Shown here one piece after another: positions 7,135-15,335 of a stretch of DNA of 26,375 bases. Every line of letters starts with the position of its first letter. Position 1 is the first letter of the stretch. The notes under the pieces were generated by a model. That model was not told the origin of the DNA and did not search any database. It saw nothing but the letters and a program-made list of their open reading frames with translations. The DNA is from a virus: positions 1-26,375 of IMG/VR virus record IMGVR_UViG_3300020183_000397. The stretch is one strand, 5' to 3'. The translations under genes were made by a program, and so were the position numbers.

Positions 7135-7516
7135 TCTCTTTTTTTTGTTTAGCTAATGGATTAGCTAATCTTTCTTTAATTCGCTCTGCCACAATATCAA
7201 TATCTCTTTGTGTTGGTACATAACCATTCATTAGATGAGCTGGAACGTTGTCCCACGAACTAAGATAACTTTGTACATTAAATCCTCGAGCCTTACATTC
7301 AGTATACACATCAATATAACGCTCTTTTAAATATCCTAGCTTGTCATAGAAAAAGCTAACGTGCCCCTTACCTAAAGTAAACTGAGCAGGTACGTTTTTA
7401 AGATTATATTTACCTTTTCCTACTACATTTGGAATACGCTTCATCTCTCTATGCTCAGCCATCAAATGTTTATCTGTAAGAGTTTTAGGAGGAATACCGA
7501 TATTAATACGTGTCAT
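7118..7516 (-). CDS. denV: Pyrimidine-dimer DNA glycosylase / AP lyase (T4 endonuclease V family)
   Basis: Cuts DNA at UV-induced cyclobutane pyrimidine dimers, acting as glycosylase and then AP lyase. The similarity to T4 endonuclease V runs along almost the whole 132 residues. It keeps MTRIN with the N-terminal Thr2 nucleophile (exposed after Met removal), R3, H17 (DKHLMAEHRE), R23, the catalytic E24, and R27. FTLGKGHVSFFYDKL and ECKARGFN are further conserved blocks. The end overlaps the start of the 5' nuclease by 17 bp. It stands between UvsX and the nuclease, so repair is embedded in the replication cluster. This suggests a phage exposed to sunlight, for example in surface water, which is an inference. 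Confidence 0.95.
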   Translation of the reverse strand: MTRINIGIPPKTLTDKHLMAEHREMKRIPNVVGKGKYNLKNVPAQFTLGKGHVSFFYDKLGYLKERYIDVYTECKARGFNVQSYLSSWDNVPAHLMNGYVPTQRDIDIVAERIKERLANPLAKQKKESGQTI

Positions 7517-7545
7517 AAACCTTTATTTTTTGTAATATCAATATT

Positions 7546-8616
7546 TTACTCTTCGGAGGCATCAAAAATATCTCGATTATCCTCTTCCGTTTCTTCTACT
7601 ACATCAAAGTCTGTAGATCCAAGAACCTTTAACCACTCACCTGAGTGATCTTTTTTATACTTATTTAGATCATTTGTGGTATCTAAAATAAATCCGTGAA
7701 CTGTCATAATTACCTTATTCGTGGTGGTAATTCCAGTAACGTGGTTTTTATCGCAACTAATTTTAGTTCTCTTAGCAAACTCTACATCCTTACCATTCTT
7801 AGTAGCTTTAATCTTATTAGTTCCAGAGTTCGTAACATTACCAAATGTAATTACCAACGAAGCATCGAAGAACATTGTATCACCACCTTTGTTCTTTAAC
7901 TTAGGTTGACCCATAATAGATTCAGGCTTTGCTACCCAAACTTTATTGATTGCTACAAATGTATTTGTGTAAGGCTGGCTTTCTTTTCTTGATAGAACAA
8001 TCTTCTGATTAATAAAGTTACCAAATGTCTTTGACATTGCACCTGCATTCCACTCATTGTTATTCTTATTAGATGTTATTGATAGCTCACATGGAATAGA
8101 TCCCACTGAATCCCAGAAGAAGCATAATTCGTAGGGTAGGTTGCCTCTCTTTTGTTCATCTAAAATATCTGCCATAAAAGCACCTACATCTTCAATACTG
8201 TTCAAAGTTTCTCTATCTCTAAATAAAAAGAATCCTTTATAATCAACTACCTCTCCATTTTCATCACATACTTCCTCAAACTGTAGTCCCATCATACGAG
8301 CATGTTCCCAACTCCACTTCATTTCAGTTACAATGAATACAGGTAATATGCCCATGTTCTGAGCATTAACAGCAGCTTCTAATAAAGCTGTTGTTTTACC
8401 TGTATCACTGTGTCCTCTTAGAATAGTAATATGACCTTTAGGAATACCTGGAATTGATAATGTTTCTTGAAATGCACTCGATAAAGGAATCCACCCTTGA
8501 GATTTAAACTTTACCGAAGTAGCAGATAAGTTCTTACTTTTCTTGAATTTTTCAAGATTAAAATCTCCCTTCACTGCGGCTGCGACTGCAGCATTTAGTG
8601 ATTTACCTTTTGCCAT
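7546..8616 (-). CDS. uvsX: UvsX/RecA-like recombinase
   Basis: Strand-exchange ATPase for recombination-dependent replication and repair. Walker A GHSDTGKT is at 68-75, with a short N-terminal helix-rich region before it. A catalytic glutamate lies in FIVTEMKWSWE (about 98), and Walker B is LCFFWDSVGS with D169. The region around 235-250 (GGDTMFFDASLVI) fits the L2/core end. The acidic C-terminal tail (EETEEDNRDIFDASEE) resembles that of RecA and UvsX, which modulates DNA binding. At 356 residues it is near T4 UvsX (391). The leader is AT-rich without Shine-Dalgarno. It lies directly behind the single-strand binding protein gene, as in other T4-like replication modules. No UvsY homologue was recognised. 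Confidence 0.9.
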   Translation of the reverse strand: MAKGKSLNAAVAAAVKGDFNLEKFKKSKNLSATSVKFKSQGWIPLSSAFQETLSIPGIPKGHITILRGHSDTGKTTALLEAAVNAQNMGILPVFIVTEMKWSWEHARMMGLQFEEVCDENGEVVDYKGFFLFRDRETLNSIEDVGAFMADILDEQKRGNLPYELCFFWDSVGSIPCELSITSNKNNNEWNAGAMSKTFGNFINQKIVLSRKESQPYTNTFVAINKVWVAKPESIMGQPKLKNKGGDTMFFDASLVITFGNVTNSGTNKIKATKNGKDVEFAKRTKISCDKNHVTGITTTNKVIMTVHGFILDTTNDLNKYKKDHSGEWLKVLGSTDFDVVEETEEDNRDIFDASEE

Positions 8617-8631
8617 ATTTTAATTTTAAGA

Positions 8632-9438
8632 TTAACTGAATAGTGCATCAAACTCATCGTCTACTGACTTCTTAGGCTTAGCCTCTAAAGTGTAGTTTGC
8701 TTTAGGAGCTTCTGTAGTTGATTCCGATACTTCAGGTTCAACTGCAGCTGCAGGCTCTTGAGCAGCTTCTGGATCCAAGAACTCAACTAAACGAGTTTTC
8801 ATAGTGTCATAATCAAAACGTTTAAATTGATCTGCTGGATTTGGTTGAGTTGTTAACCAAGTCTTTACTTGATTTGCATCTTCGGATAGTGATGTGGTTT
8901 TGGTTTTAACACGAATGTTTGTTTTACCAAAAGAATTACCTGCTGCAGCTGCATCCAACTTTTCTACAGTCAAATCACGTCCATTTACAGGATCTGTGTA
9001 ATCTTGTACGTCTTCATCTTCTGCAATTGCCAATAATTCCATGTAAACTTCTTTACCAAATTCCCACAAACGAACGCCTTTGTTTTCTTCACCACGTACA
9101 ATTACTGGTGCAAAGACTCTCATTTTAGGTTGAAGTTTTTTAGATAGAGCCCAATTATCTCTATCATATGGACCTTTTTTTAACTCATTTGCAAAGTCAA
9201 CAATAGGGTCTTTCTCTCCAAAATTAATAGGAGAAATCATTACTTTGGCATTTCCAATACCATAGTGAATAAACAACTCTTTAAACGGAGATGTTTTGTC
9301 GAAAGCCGAAGGTACAATACGGATTGTGTACTTACCTGTAGTTGGTCTCCACATTGTTTCAGTCAAATCCTTACGTTGATTGACACCTGGCTTAGCTTGC
9401 AATGCATTTAGCTTTGCTTTGATTGCTTGTAAATCCAT
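8632..9438 (-). CDS. Single-stranded DNA-binding protein (T4 gp32-like)
   Basis: Coats single-stranded DNA at the fork and organises the replisome. The layout matches gp32: a basic N-terminal segment (residues 1-30, LNALQAKPGVNQRK), a central OB-like core from about 30 to 200 (GKYTIRIVPSAFDKTSPFKELFIHYGI), then a low-complexity linker rich in Ala, Glu and Pro, and an acidic tail ending DDEFDALFS. That tail is the typical protein-interaction tip of SSBs. There are no cysteines at all, so the zinc site of T4 gp32 is missing. The leader is A-rich. The neighbours are UvsX behind and the polymerase pair ahead. Identification rests on architecture and context rather than on a catalytic motif. Confidence 0.82.
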   Translation of the reverse strand: MDLQAIKAKLNALQAKPGVNQRKDLTETMWRPTTGKYTIRIVPSAFDKTSPFKELFIHYGIGNAKVMISPINFGEKDPIVDFANELKKGPYDRDNWALSKKLQPKMRVFAPVIVRGEENKGVRLWEFGKEVYMELLAIAEDEDVQDYTDPVNGRDLTVEKLDAAAAGNSFGKTNIRVKTKTTSLSEDANQVKTWLTTQPNPADQFKRFDYDTMKTRLVEFLDPEAAQEPAAAVEPEVSESTTEAPKANYTLEAKPKKSVDDEFDALFS

Positions 9439-9458
9439 AACTTATTATTTTTTCTTTC

Positions 9459-9472
9459 TTTAATATAAATCA
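9459..9472 (-). promoter_or_regulatory. TGATTTATATTAAA upstream motif
   Basis: Minus strand TGATTTATATTAAA, about 20 bases before the ATG of the single-strand binding protein. It belongs to the recurrent AT-rich upstream motif family; its role is inferred. Confidence 0.3.
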
Positions 9473-9492
9473 AAAGCTGATCGTTTCCAACT

Positions 9493-9924
9493 TTAGGCTG
9501 CTATAATTTTAAATATTTTAGTTTGCAGCTTTCTCAAGTCAGCACCTTGCGTTAATAAAACCGTGTTTTTAAAGTCTAGCCAATTAACCTTATAGCTTGA
9601 ATCTACTACTCCTTCATTTAGTTCCTTAATTAAAAGGTTAAGAGCATTAATAGTATATAAAGTGTTAGTCTCTTTTTTTCTGTGTAAGAGAATAGTATTT
9701 GGTAGAATTCTAGAAGAAGAATTTATTGGATCTATATTATAAGTACAAAGTACCTCTTCCGTATCTGGTGATTCGAGAACAAAGATCTTTCCGTAAAGAA
9801 TACTATAAGTATCTTTAATAGTTTGTAACGTTTCTTCTAATTTATCTTTCGAAGAAAATGTGGCAAATAACTTATTCAAAATCTGTTCAATTGTGTAATA
9901 TTCCTGTAACTCAATGTGTTCCAT
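9493..9924 (-). CDS. Hypothetical protein coupled to the DNA polymerase gene
   Basis: 143 residues, not recognised. It is predicted alpha/beta, with an N-terminal helical region (residues 5-45), a central beta-rich part (47-80), and a conserved-looking C-terminal block starting at RKKETNTLYTINALN (about residue 82). Its ATG overlaps the stop of the polymerase gene (TAATG), so the two are translated together, and the single-strand binding protein follows. The position suggests a polymerase or replisome accessory factor, but no sequence motif supports a specific role. No cysteine pair, membrane segment or nuclease signature is seen. Confidence 0.8.
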   Translation of the reverse strand: MEHIELQEYYTIEQILNKLFATFSSKDKLEETLQTIKDTYSILYGKIFVLESPDTEEVLCTYNIDPINSSSRILPNTILLHRKKETNTLYTINALNLLIKELNEGVVDSSYKVNWLDFKNTVLLTQGADLRKLQTKIFKIIAA

Positions 9925-11243
9925 TATAAATATGTCTGGTTTTGTAGAGAATTGTAGTCCTTGCCGTATTTAAACTTGGCTGTTAATTTGTGATTCTTAA
10001 TTAGTTCTTTAATTTTTAAGATGGGTTCTTTGCCATCTTTTACATCAAAATCTATAAGTAAAGAGTCGTAAACAACCAATATTACCTTACTCTTTACTTC
10101 ATTTAACACGTCTAAAATGCTGAGTAATAGGCTAGTGTTACTGTTGGTTTCGAGGTTTTGTATGTAATAATTAAATAGTTTTTGAGGGTATAAATCGTTA
10201 TTTTTTCTTAACCATCTTCCAGTTGGTAAGTAAATTCCATCGTTATTAGTATATGAATCCCATAAAAATCTTTGCATCTGAACGATCTTCTTAAAAAAGG
10301 GTATACTTATATAATCCTCCGAAATACCTCCATAGATTAGTCTAAAACTAAGCTCTTTTGCTTCCTTATACTCTTCTTCCGTAATGTCTTCTTTCTTAAA
10401 GTATTCTCTTGCAAGTAGAGTATGTATACTTTCCTCAGAGTCAGCGTACTCACCAAGTAAATTTGCAATCAATCTAAGATGGTATGCTTCAAAATCCAAC
10501 TCAATCAACATACTATTTGTAGGAATAAATGCACTTCTAGATTTATCTTCTTTATTTATTGCGAGAAAGTTTATACTATTGAAAGCATTTGTAGGTCTAG
10601 CTGTTAGATTGTTTAGATTATAAGAAGAATAAACCTTACCATCTTTGAACGAAAATAAAGAACTGTTAAATTCAAAATATTTGTTGAATAGCTTTTCATC
10701 TATAGCTAAGCCTTGTTCTTCTACTGCTTTGTAAACATCAATCATTTTGTTTTGGGTATCGGAATATGTGTCCCCTATGTATCCTTTTAACAGGTTATAG
10801 AAGATCTCTGACCTTTCATATAATTTAACTATCGGTATAATCCTATTTAGATCTGTTCTTTGATAATGTTTTCTATAAAACTCTTTGTATATTTGAGGTT
10901 CAATATCAAACTCAGGAATTTTATTATTCCTGTTCATTATAATTGTACTTATATCCCAAACATTTTTGGTATCCAAAAAGTAACTTGTAAACTTTCTATC
11001 ATAGCAATAGAGAGATTTGTGTAATCCTAAAAAAGTTTTTATAAGGTTGAAATCTAGGCTAAAAGTTTCAGAGTGACTCAAAGGTAGTATATAGCCCTTC
11101 TCTTGAGTTCGGTAGTATATTGCTATAGGAGTATTTAGTTTAGGATGATAATTATTATTACCTACTATTACTTCTATGTATGCATTCTCTTCAGGAAAAA
11201 GTTGTGAGAGCTGCTCTCTTGTTTCAATTATGAAATAAGCCAT
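9924..11243 (-). CDS. Divergent short family-A DNA polymerase
   Basis: Probable replicative polymerase of the phage. The C-terminal half carries family-A palm and finger motifs: motif A LIELDFEAYHLRLIANLLGE with catalytic D250, motif B KELSFRLIYGG with K296, F300 and Y304 spaced as in the Pol I O-helix, LPTGRW (family FGRRR region), and motif C ILVVYDSLLIDF with D393. Odd points are H255 where Pol I has the steric-gate Glu, E292 where Pol I has the O-helix Arg, and YDS instead of HDE in motif C. The N-terminal part (1-170) may be a degraded exonuclease domain (NVWDISTIIM), but exonuclease motifs are not clear. At 439 residues it is much shorter than T7 polymerase (704). Polymerase identity is inferred from motif order; activity is not certain. 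Confidence 0.8.
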   Translation of the reverse strand: MAYFIIETREQLSQLFPEENAYIEVIVGNNNYHPKLNTPIAIYYRTQEKGYILPLSHSETFSLDFNLIKTFLGLHKSLYCYDRKFTSYFLDTKNVWDISTIIMNRNNKIPEFDIEPQIYKEFYRKHYQRTDLNRIIPIVKLYERSEIFYNLLKGYIGDTYSDTQNKMIDVYKAVEEQGLAIDEKLFNKYFEFNSSLFSFKDGKVYSSYNLNNLTARPTNAFNSINFLAINKEDKSRSAFIPTNSMLIELDFEAYHLRLIANLLGEYADSEESIHTLLAREYFKKEDITEEEYKEAKELSFRLIYGGISEDYISIPFFKKIVQMQRFLWDSYTNNDGIYLPTGRWLRKNNDLYPQKLFNYYIQNLETNSNTSLLLSILDVLNEVKSKVILVVYDSLLIDFDVKDGKEPILKIKELIKNHKLTAKFKYGKDYNSLQNQTYL

Positions 11244-11260
11244 GTGTAACCTTCATTTTT

Positions 11261-11275
11261 ATAATATAATCTATT
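11261..11275 (-). promoter_or_regulatory. ATTATATTATA upstream motif
   Basis: Minus strand AATAGATTATATTAT, 17 bases before the polymerase ATG. Its first 13 bases match the element before the helicase gene. It could be the promoter of the replication block; inferred. Confidence 0.3.
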
Positions 11276-11293
11276 ACATCTAGAGATCCAACT

Positions 11294-11950
11294 CTACCTA
11301 GTAGGTTTTGCAAACTTATCGTACTTACCTCCAATAAACTCTACTAATCCTTTAAAAAATACGTTTCTGCTTTCAACTAATCTTTTGTTCGTATCTATAA
11401 TACCAGCAGTTCTAACTCCCGTTTTAGTATTAACTGAATCTGTTAAAGGTCCTGATATTTGCCAGAATAAGTCCGTTGCTACATGCATTTCGTAATTATA
11501 TTCGCTTCCTGGTAGTTTAAGTGAATTAAAAACATCTTTACTTACTTCTACTATAAATCCATCTTGATTTCTTCTTTTAGCAAAGTATCTAGTAATAGAT
11601 CCTCTTTGATAATCAGAAGGAGTTGGTTGAGGGAAGAAAGATCTTATAGTTGTAAAAGATTCTATTTCTGGTAGGCTTACATTTTTTAGAGTATTATACT
11701 CGTTAGCAGTATCAGTATTTGCTATAGTATATCCCGTTGCTACAGGAAATTCAGTAGTATCGTTCGCTCCTGCTGAAGGTCTTATAACCGTTAAAAGTTT
11801 AGACTGTCCAGTTACCGGGTCGTTTCCAGTAAAATACTTGTTATCATAAGTTTGATAATAAGGACCTCTATAAGGTTTTCCGTCTAGGTAGAGAGAATCC
11901 CCTGTTGATATTAATCCAGTTATTACTCTACTTAAAGGATAGTATTTCAT
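11294..11950 (-). CDS. Hypothetical structural protein downstream of the hub gene
   Basis: 218 residues, function not recognised. The N-terminus (MKYYPLSRVITGLISTGDSL) is followed by a Gly/Tyr/Pro-rich stretch (GKPYRGPYYQTYDNKYFTG) that looks like an extended or beta-rich structural region. The C-terminal half is mixed helical, with no catalytic motif, signal peptide or clear transmembrane segment. It is the last gene of the tail block, 15 bp after the hub-peptidase gene and 50 bp before the replication genes, so a baseplate or tail-tip role is the most likely reading. A non-structural role cannot be excluded. Confidence 0.75.
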   Translation of the reverse strand: MKYYPLSRVITGLISTGDSLYLDGKPYRGPYYQTYDNKYFTGNDPVTGQSKLLTVIRPSAGANDTTEFPVATGYTIANTDTANEYNTLKNVSLPEIESFTTIRSFFPQPTPSDYQRGSITRYFAKRRNQDGFIVEVSKDVFNSLKLPGSEYNYEMHVATDLFWQISGPLTDSVNTKTGVRTAGIIDTNKRLVESRNVFFKGLVEFIGGKYDKFAKPTR

Positions 11951-11965
11951 ATTCTTAATCTGTTA

Positions 11966-14900
11966 TTATTTTGATCCATATCTAGTACCTACTTTTGCTT
12001 CGTTTCCAGGTACTGCTCCTCCATCTGATACGAACATAGGTAAGAAATCTCCTGGATCACATACTTTTCCAGTCTTCCACTCTCCTTCGTATAGTTCAAA
12101 GTGTAAATGGAATCCCGAAGACCTACCTTCAGTACCCATATATCCAATAGGTGTTCCTTGTTTTATTTTTTGGCCAGCTTTTACTTGTATACCACCAGGA
12201 GGTAGGTGTCCGTATACTGACTCGTAAACTTTACCTTCTATATTATGAGATAAAACTACGTACCCTCCATACCCTTGAGGGTCGCAAGGACCGCAGGCAA
12301 TCTTTACAGTACTATCTGCAATAGCGTAGATAATATCTCCGTTAGTACCTTTACTACCTACTTTACTACTGAGAGTGATATTCTTATTACTTCCGTTAGG
12401 ACCCGTTATATCGTATCCCTTGTGACCATTAGGATTACCTGCTACTCCTTTAGTTTTACTACCAGCTCTTCCTAAAAAGTCTGCAAAAGTATAAGGAATG
12501 TTAAGAGGCCATATAAATCCTAATTTTGATACGCTAGTTGGAGGAGTAGCAGTAGTTATAGGAGCACTTCCTAAAGCTCTGGATCCAGCTGCTGATCCTG
12601 CTAACTGTCTTGCTTTTTGAGATATAGTATAACCTGAATTTAAAGTATTTTGTTTTGGTATATTAACCATTTGCGCGGCTACCTTGGTAAACCATCTATT
12701 ATTACTAATTTCGTGATCTAATTTACTTATAACGAAACCTACCTTAACTACGCTTCCGTTTTTATATTGAGAAGGTAACCTATCTGCAGGTATTACAAAT
12801 CCTTCTCTTAACTTCATTGTACTTATCCCGTCCATCGTAAAATCAATCTTCAACGGAAGAATACCTCTAGCAGTAACGCTGTCACTTTCCACCGTAAATC
12901 CTGTATTAGTTGATTTAATATTAGACTTCAACGTACCACAAGTTTCAGAATAAAAATTTGATACGTTCTGAATATCTAAAATATTAAACTTCTTAGTACT
13001 GTAGATATTAATCATATGCTGGTTAAGACTGATAGCTAAAGGAAGTAAATTTTCCGGAGTAGCAGTTACTACGCCTTTACCTGAAGGTGTTACCGTTTTA
13101 AACGGCATTATTCTGTTTTCTAGTTTACTATTTAAAGCAGTAAAAGCAGAAACATCCTGTCCTGGTTGTACTGGATTTCTCTCTCCTGCAGCTGCGGTAG
13201 TAGCAATAGCTGAAGCTAACTTATTACTTACATCGGTAGAAAAATTTAAACTGTGGACTACTGTACCTAATCCGTAAATAGGAAAAGTAGGGTACTCTGT
13301 ATTCTCTCCTCTGTTAACTAACTGTTCGTCGTAAATTCTCATTACGTTAGAATCATCATCATAACCAACTTTAAATTTATTAATATTACCCGTAGCTTTA
13401 GCGATACCTGAAAGAAGATTATCTAAAAACCCTGAAAGATAAACTATTCCATCTTTATCAGACATTGACATATTCTGCAAAGTAAGAAGTATATAGTCTA
13501 TAGATACTAAAATATTCATTATTTTACCTCTAGTAAAATCTTGAACTGTATCATCGATATAGGATCCCATTTGGGATTTCTTACTATCCATATCAGTAGC
13601 AATAACGTTCATATCAGGACCAAATAGTTCAGGAGTAATTTTAGCTACATCGATACTCCTTTTAGTATACATTTCTTTTATTCTTTCAGAATTTGCTCTA
13701 AAATCTAATAAACAAACCGTAGGATCAACTGAACATTGAGCTGGAAAAGTAAAGCAAAAGTTAGTATCTGGATTAAAGTCTATATAAACTAAAGGTTTTT
13801 TTACTCCTTTGCCGGTATTGTACATAGTACAGTTACTATTCATATAGGCAAGAAGTAAACCTAAAGGTATATAAACTAATTCTGTAGTAGTTACTTCGTT
13901 ATTAGCTACTACTTCAAAATCTGGATAATAGTAAGTTCCTAATTTTTCAAAAGATACTTGAGGTATAGTTACGTCAGTTCTACCTGCCATGTAAGCAGAA
14001 TTATAACCATATTTAAAATCTTCAGTTGGATTTCTCCATAACCCTAATCCTGCATTACAAGCATATCCAACGTAACTATTAAAATCAGAAAAGTTTTTTC
14101 CTAATAAAGCTTGTTGTTTCCATAGCATTAAAGCCGAAGATAAAGCTGAACTAAAGTTATTAGCGGTAGTTTGAGCATCAGTGGTATTACTCTGTTCGCT
14201 TTTTTTAGTTTCTTCTCCTGATTGTTGAGAAGGAACTGTTGGTACACCTGTTACTATAGGAGTTCCATCAGTACCATTAACCTTTAAAGATTCTATTATA
14301 GCTCCTATTCCAGTTAAAGTTAAGGTACAAGTATAACTTCCTCCCTTATCCATTGCCCAAGAATAATTACTTACTCTACCTAACATAGCGTCATAGTTAC
14401 CAAAACTCTCTCTTCTTCTCTTATTCATCTCTATATAGAGTTCCTCTTTGTTGTAATCGTTAGAGAAAATATCTATAGGAAATTTTGCTATTTGAATACC
14501 TCCGTTATTATCTGCATAAGTAGTATGTCCCCATTCTAATAACATATCAAAACCTAACCTAAGGTACAGTACGTCTATTATATCTAACTGATTTAGATTG
14601 TGACAGTTAAGTTCTATTTTAGCAATTCGTACTGAACCTGCAGTACCTGCCGGAGTAATGTTTATAGATTTTATACCTGGCATTGGTCTGACTCCTAGCT
14701 CTGTAATACCTCCTTGACCGTAAGATTTATTACCTAATATACTATAATCTTTTCCGTTACCTGCGTAAATTCCATTAAAAAGAGTCCATTTTTTTGCTAA
14801 CTCGATCCCTCCATCTCCTAACACTTTAGCTAGTTCATCATCTTTTACTTTTACGAAAGAAGTTAATTTAGCAAAAGCATTCTTTCTAGATTTAAAGATT

Positions 14901-15016
14901 ATACTAGCTTCAGATTGTAACTCATCTACTCCTTGTAAAGAAGCTCTTCTTTTAACTTGATCTATTACGCTCTGTTCAAGTGGATTACCAATAAGATTAT
15001 AAGGATTATTTCCCAT
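11966..15016 (-). CDS. Baseplate hub protein fused to an M23 endopeptidase
   Basis: Likely central baseplate spike/hub that also digests host peptidoglycan during DNA injection, comparable in role to the T4 gp27-gp5 complex. The N-terminal region (residues about 60-260) carries the block ITELGVRPMPGI followed by LYLRLGFDMLLEWG, typical of tail hub proteins of large phages. A Ser/Thr/Gln-rich linker follows around 265-290, then a long beta-rich body. The C-terminal domain from about 831 is a peptidase M23 (LytM-like) domain with HKGYD (H865, D869), YGHL (H937) and HLHFE (H970, H972), the zinc and catalytic residues. All are present, so the enzyme should be active on peptide cross-links. It starts 7 bp after the gp53-like gene. 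Confidence 0.9.
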   Translation of the reverse strand: MGNNPYNLIGNPLEQSVIDQVKRRASLQGVDELQSEASIIFKSRKNAFAKLTSFVKVKDDELAKVLGDGGIELAKKWTLFNGIYAGNGKDYSILGNKSYGQGGITELGVRPMPGIKSINITPAGTAGSVRIAKIELNCHNLNQLDIIDVLYLRLGFDMLLEWGHTTYADNNGGIQIAKFPIDIFSNDYNKEELYIEMNKRRRESFGNYDAMLGRVSNYSWAMDKGGSYTCTLTLTGIGAIIESLKVNGTDGTPIVTGVPTVPSQQSGEETKKSEQSNTTDAQTTANNFSSALSSALMLWKQQALLGKNFSDFNSYVGYACNAGLGLWRNPTEDFKYGYNSAYMAGRTDVTIPQVSFEKLGTYYYPDFEVVANNEVTTTELVYIPLGLLLAYMNSNCTMYNTGKGVKKPLVYIDFNPDTNFCFTFPAQCSVDPTVCLLDFRANSERIKEMYTKRSIDVAKITPELFGPDMNVIATDMDSKKSQMGSYIDDTVQDFTRGKIMNILVSIDYILLTLQNMSMSDKDGIVYLSGFLDNLLSGIAKATGNINKFKVGYDDDSNVMRIYDEQLVNRGENTEYPTFPIYGLGTVVHSLNFSTDVSNKLASAIATTAAAGERNPVQPGQDVSAFTALNSKLENRIMPFKTVTPSGKGVVTATPENLLPLAISLNQHMINIYSTKKFNILDIQNVSNFYSETCGTLKSNIKSTNTGFTVESDSVTARGILPLKIDFTMDGISTMKLREGFVIPADRLPSQYKNGSVVKVGFVISKLDHEISNNRWFTKVAAQMVNIPKQNTLNSGYTISQKARQLAGSAAGSRALGSAPITTATPPTSVSKLGFIWPLNIPYTFADFLGRAGSKTKGVAGNPNGHKGYDITGPNGSNKNITLSSKVGSKGTNGDIIYAIADSTVKIACGPCDPQGYGGYVVLSHNIEGKVYESVYGHLPPGGIQVKAGQKIKQGTPIGYMGTEGRSSGFHLHFELYEGEWKTGKVCDPGDFLPMFVSDGGAVPGNEAKVGTRYGSK

Positions 15017-15023
15017 AACTACT

Positions 15024-15335
15024 TTATCTAACTTTATTTATCTGAACAAATTTGCTAAGTATATCTTGTACATTGCTTGGTATTCTAATTTGTATTCCAT
15101 TCTTAACGTACATTGAACTTCCTGATAAGTTATTTGCTACTGCAATAACCCACCACAAACTAGGATCAGAATAGAAATCGTAAGCTAGTAAATCTAGTCT
15201 GTCATCAGACGTAGTTATAATATAAGTATCATCTACAGAAGGTTCAACTTCTGGATAGAGTGCGTTTCTATAATAACGAGGATCTGTAGGAGCACTGCCT
15301 GATAAAAGTTGTATGTCTAAGTATCTATTTGCCAT
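15024..15335 (-). CDS. Baseplate wedge protein, gp53/LysM-like
   Basis: 103 residues. The segment from about 40 to 90 (DDRLDLLAYDFYSDPSLWWVIAVANNL, then a short loop and IQIRIP) is the LysM-like fold shared by T4 gp53 baseplate wedge proteins and tail protein X of other phages. The DRLDLLA and LWWVIA pieces are diagnostic. It contributes to the baseplate around the tail tube. Its ATG overlaps the stop of the preceding large tail gene (TAATG), and the hub gene follows by 7 bp. This is the normal order tape measure, tube-tip, small LysM-like protein, hub. Confidence 0.88.
   Translation of the reverse strand: MANRYLDIQLLSGSAPTDPRYYRNALYPEVEPSVDDTYIITTSDDRLDLLAYDFYSDPSLWWVIAVANNLSGSSMYVKNGIQIRIPSNVQDILSKFVQINKVR

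Noticed and set aside
7451-7909. Plus-strand open frames opposite the recombinase and DenV genes
   Set aside because: They are antisense to genes with clear family motifs, short and without recognisable protein features.
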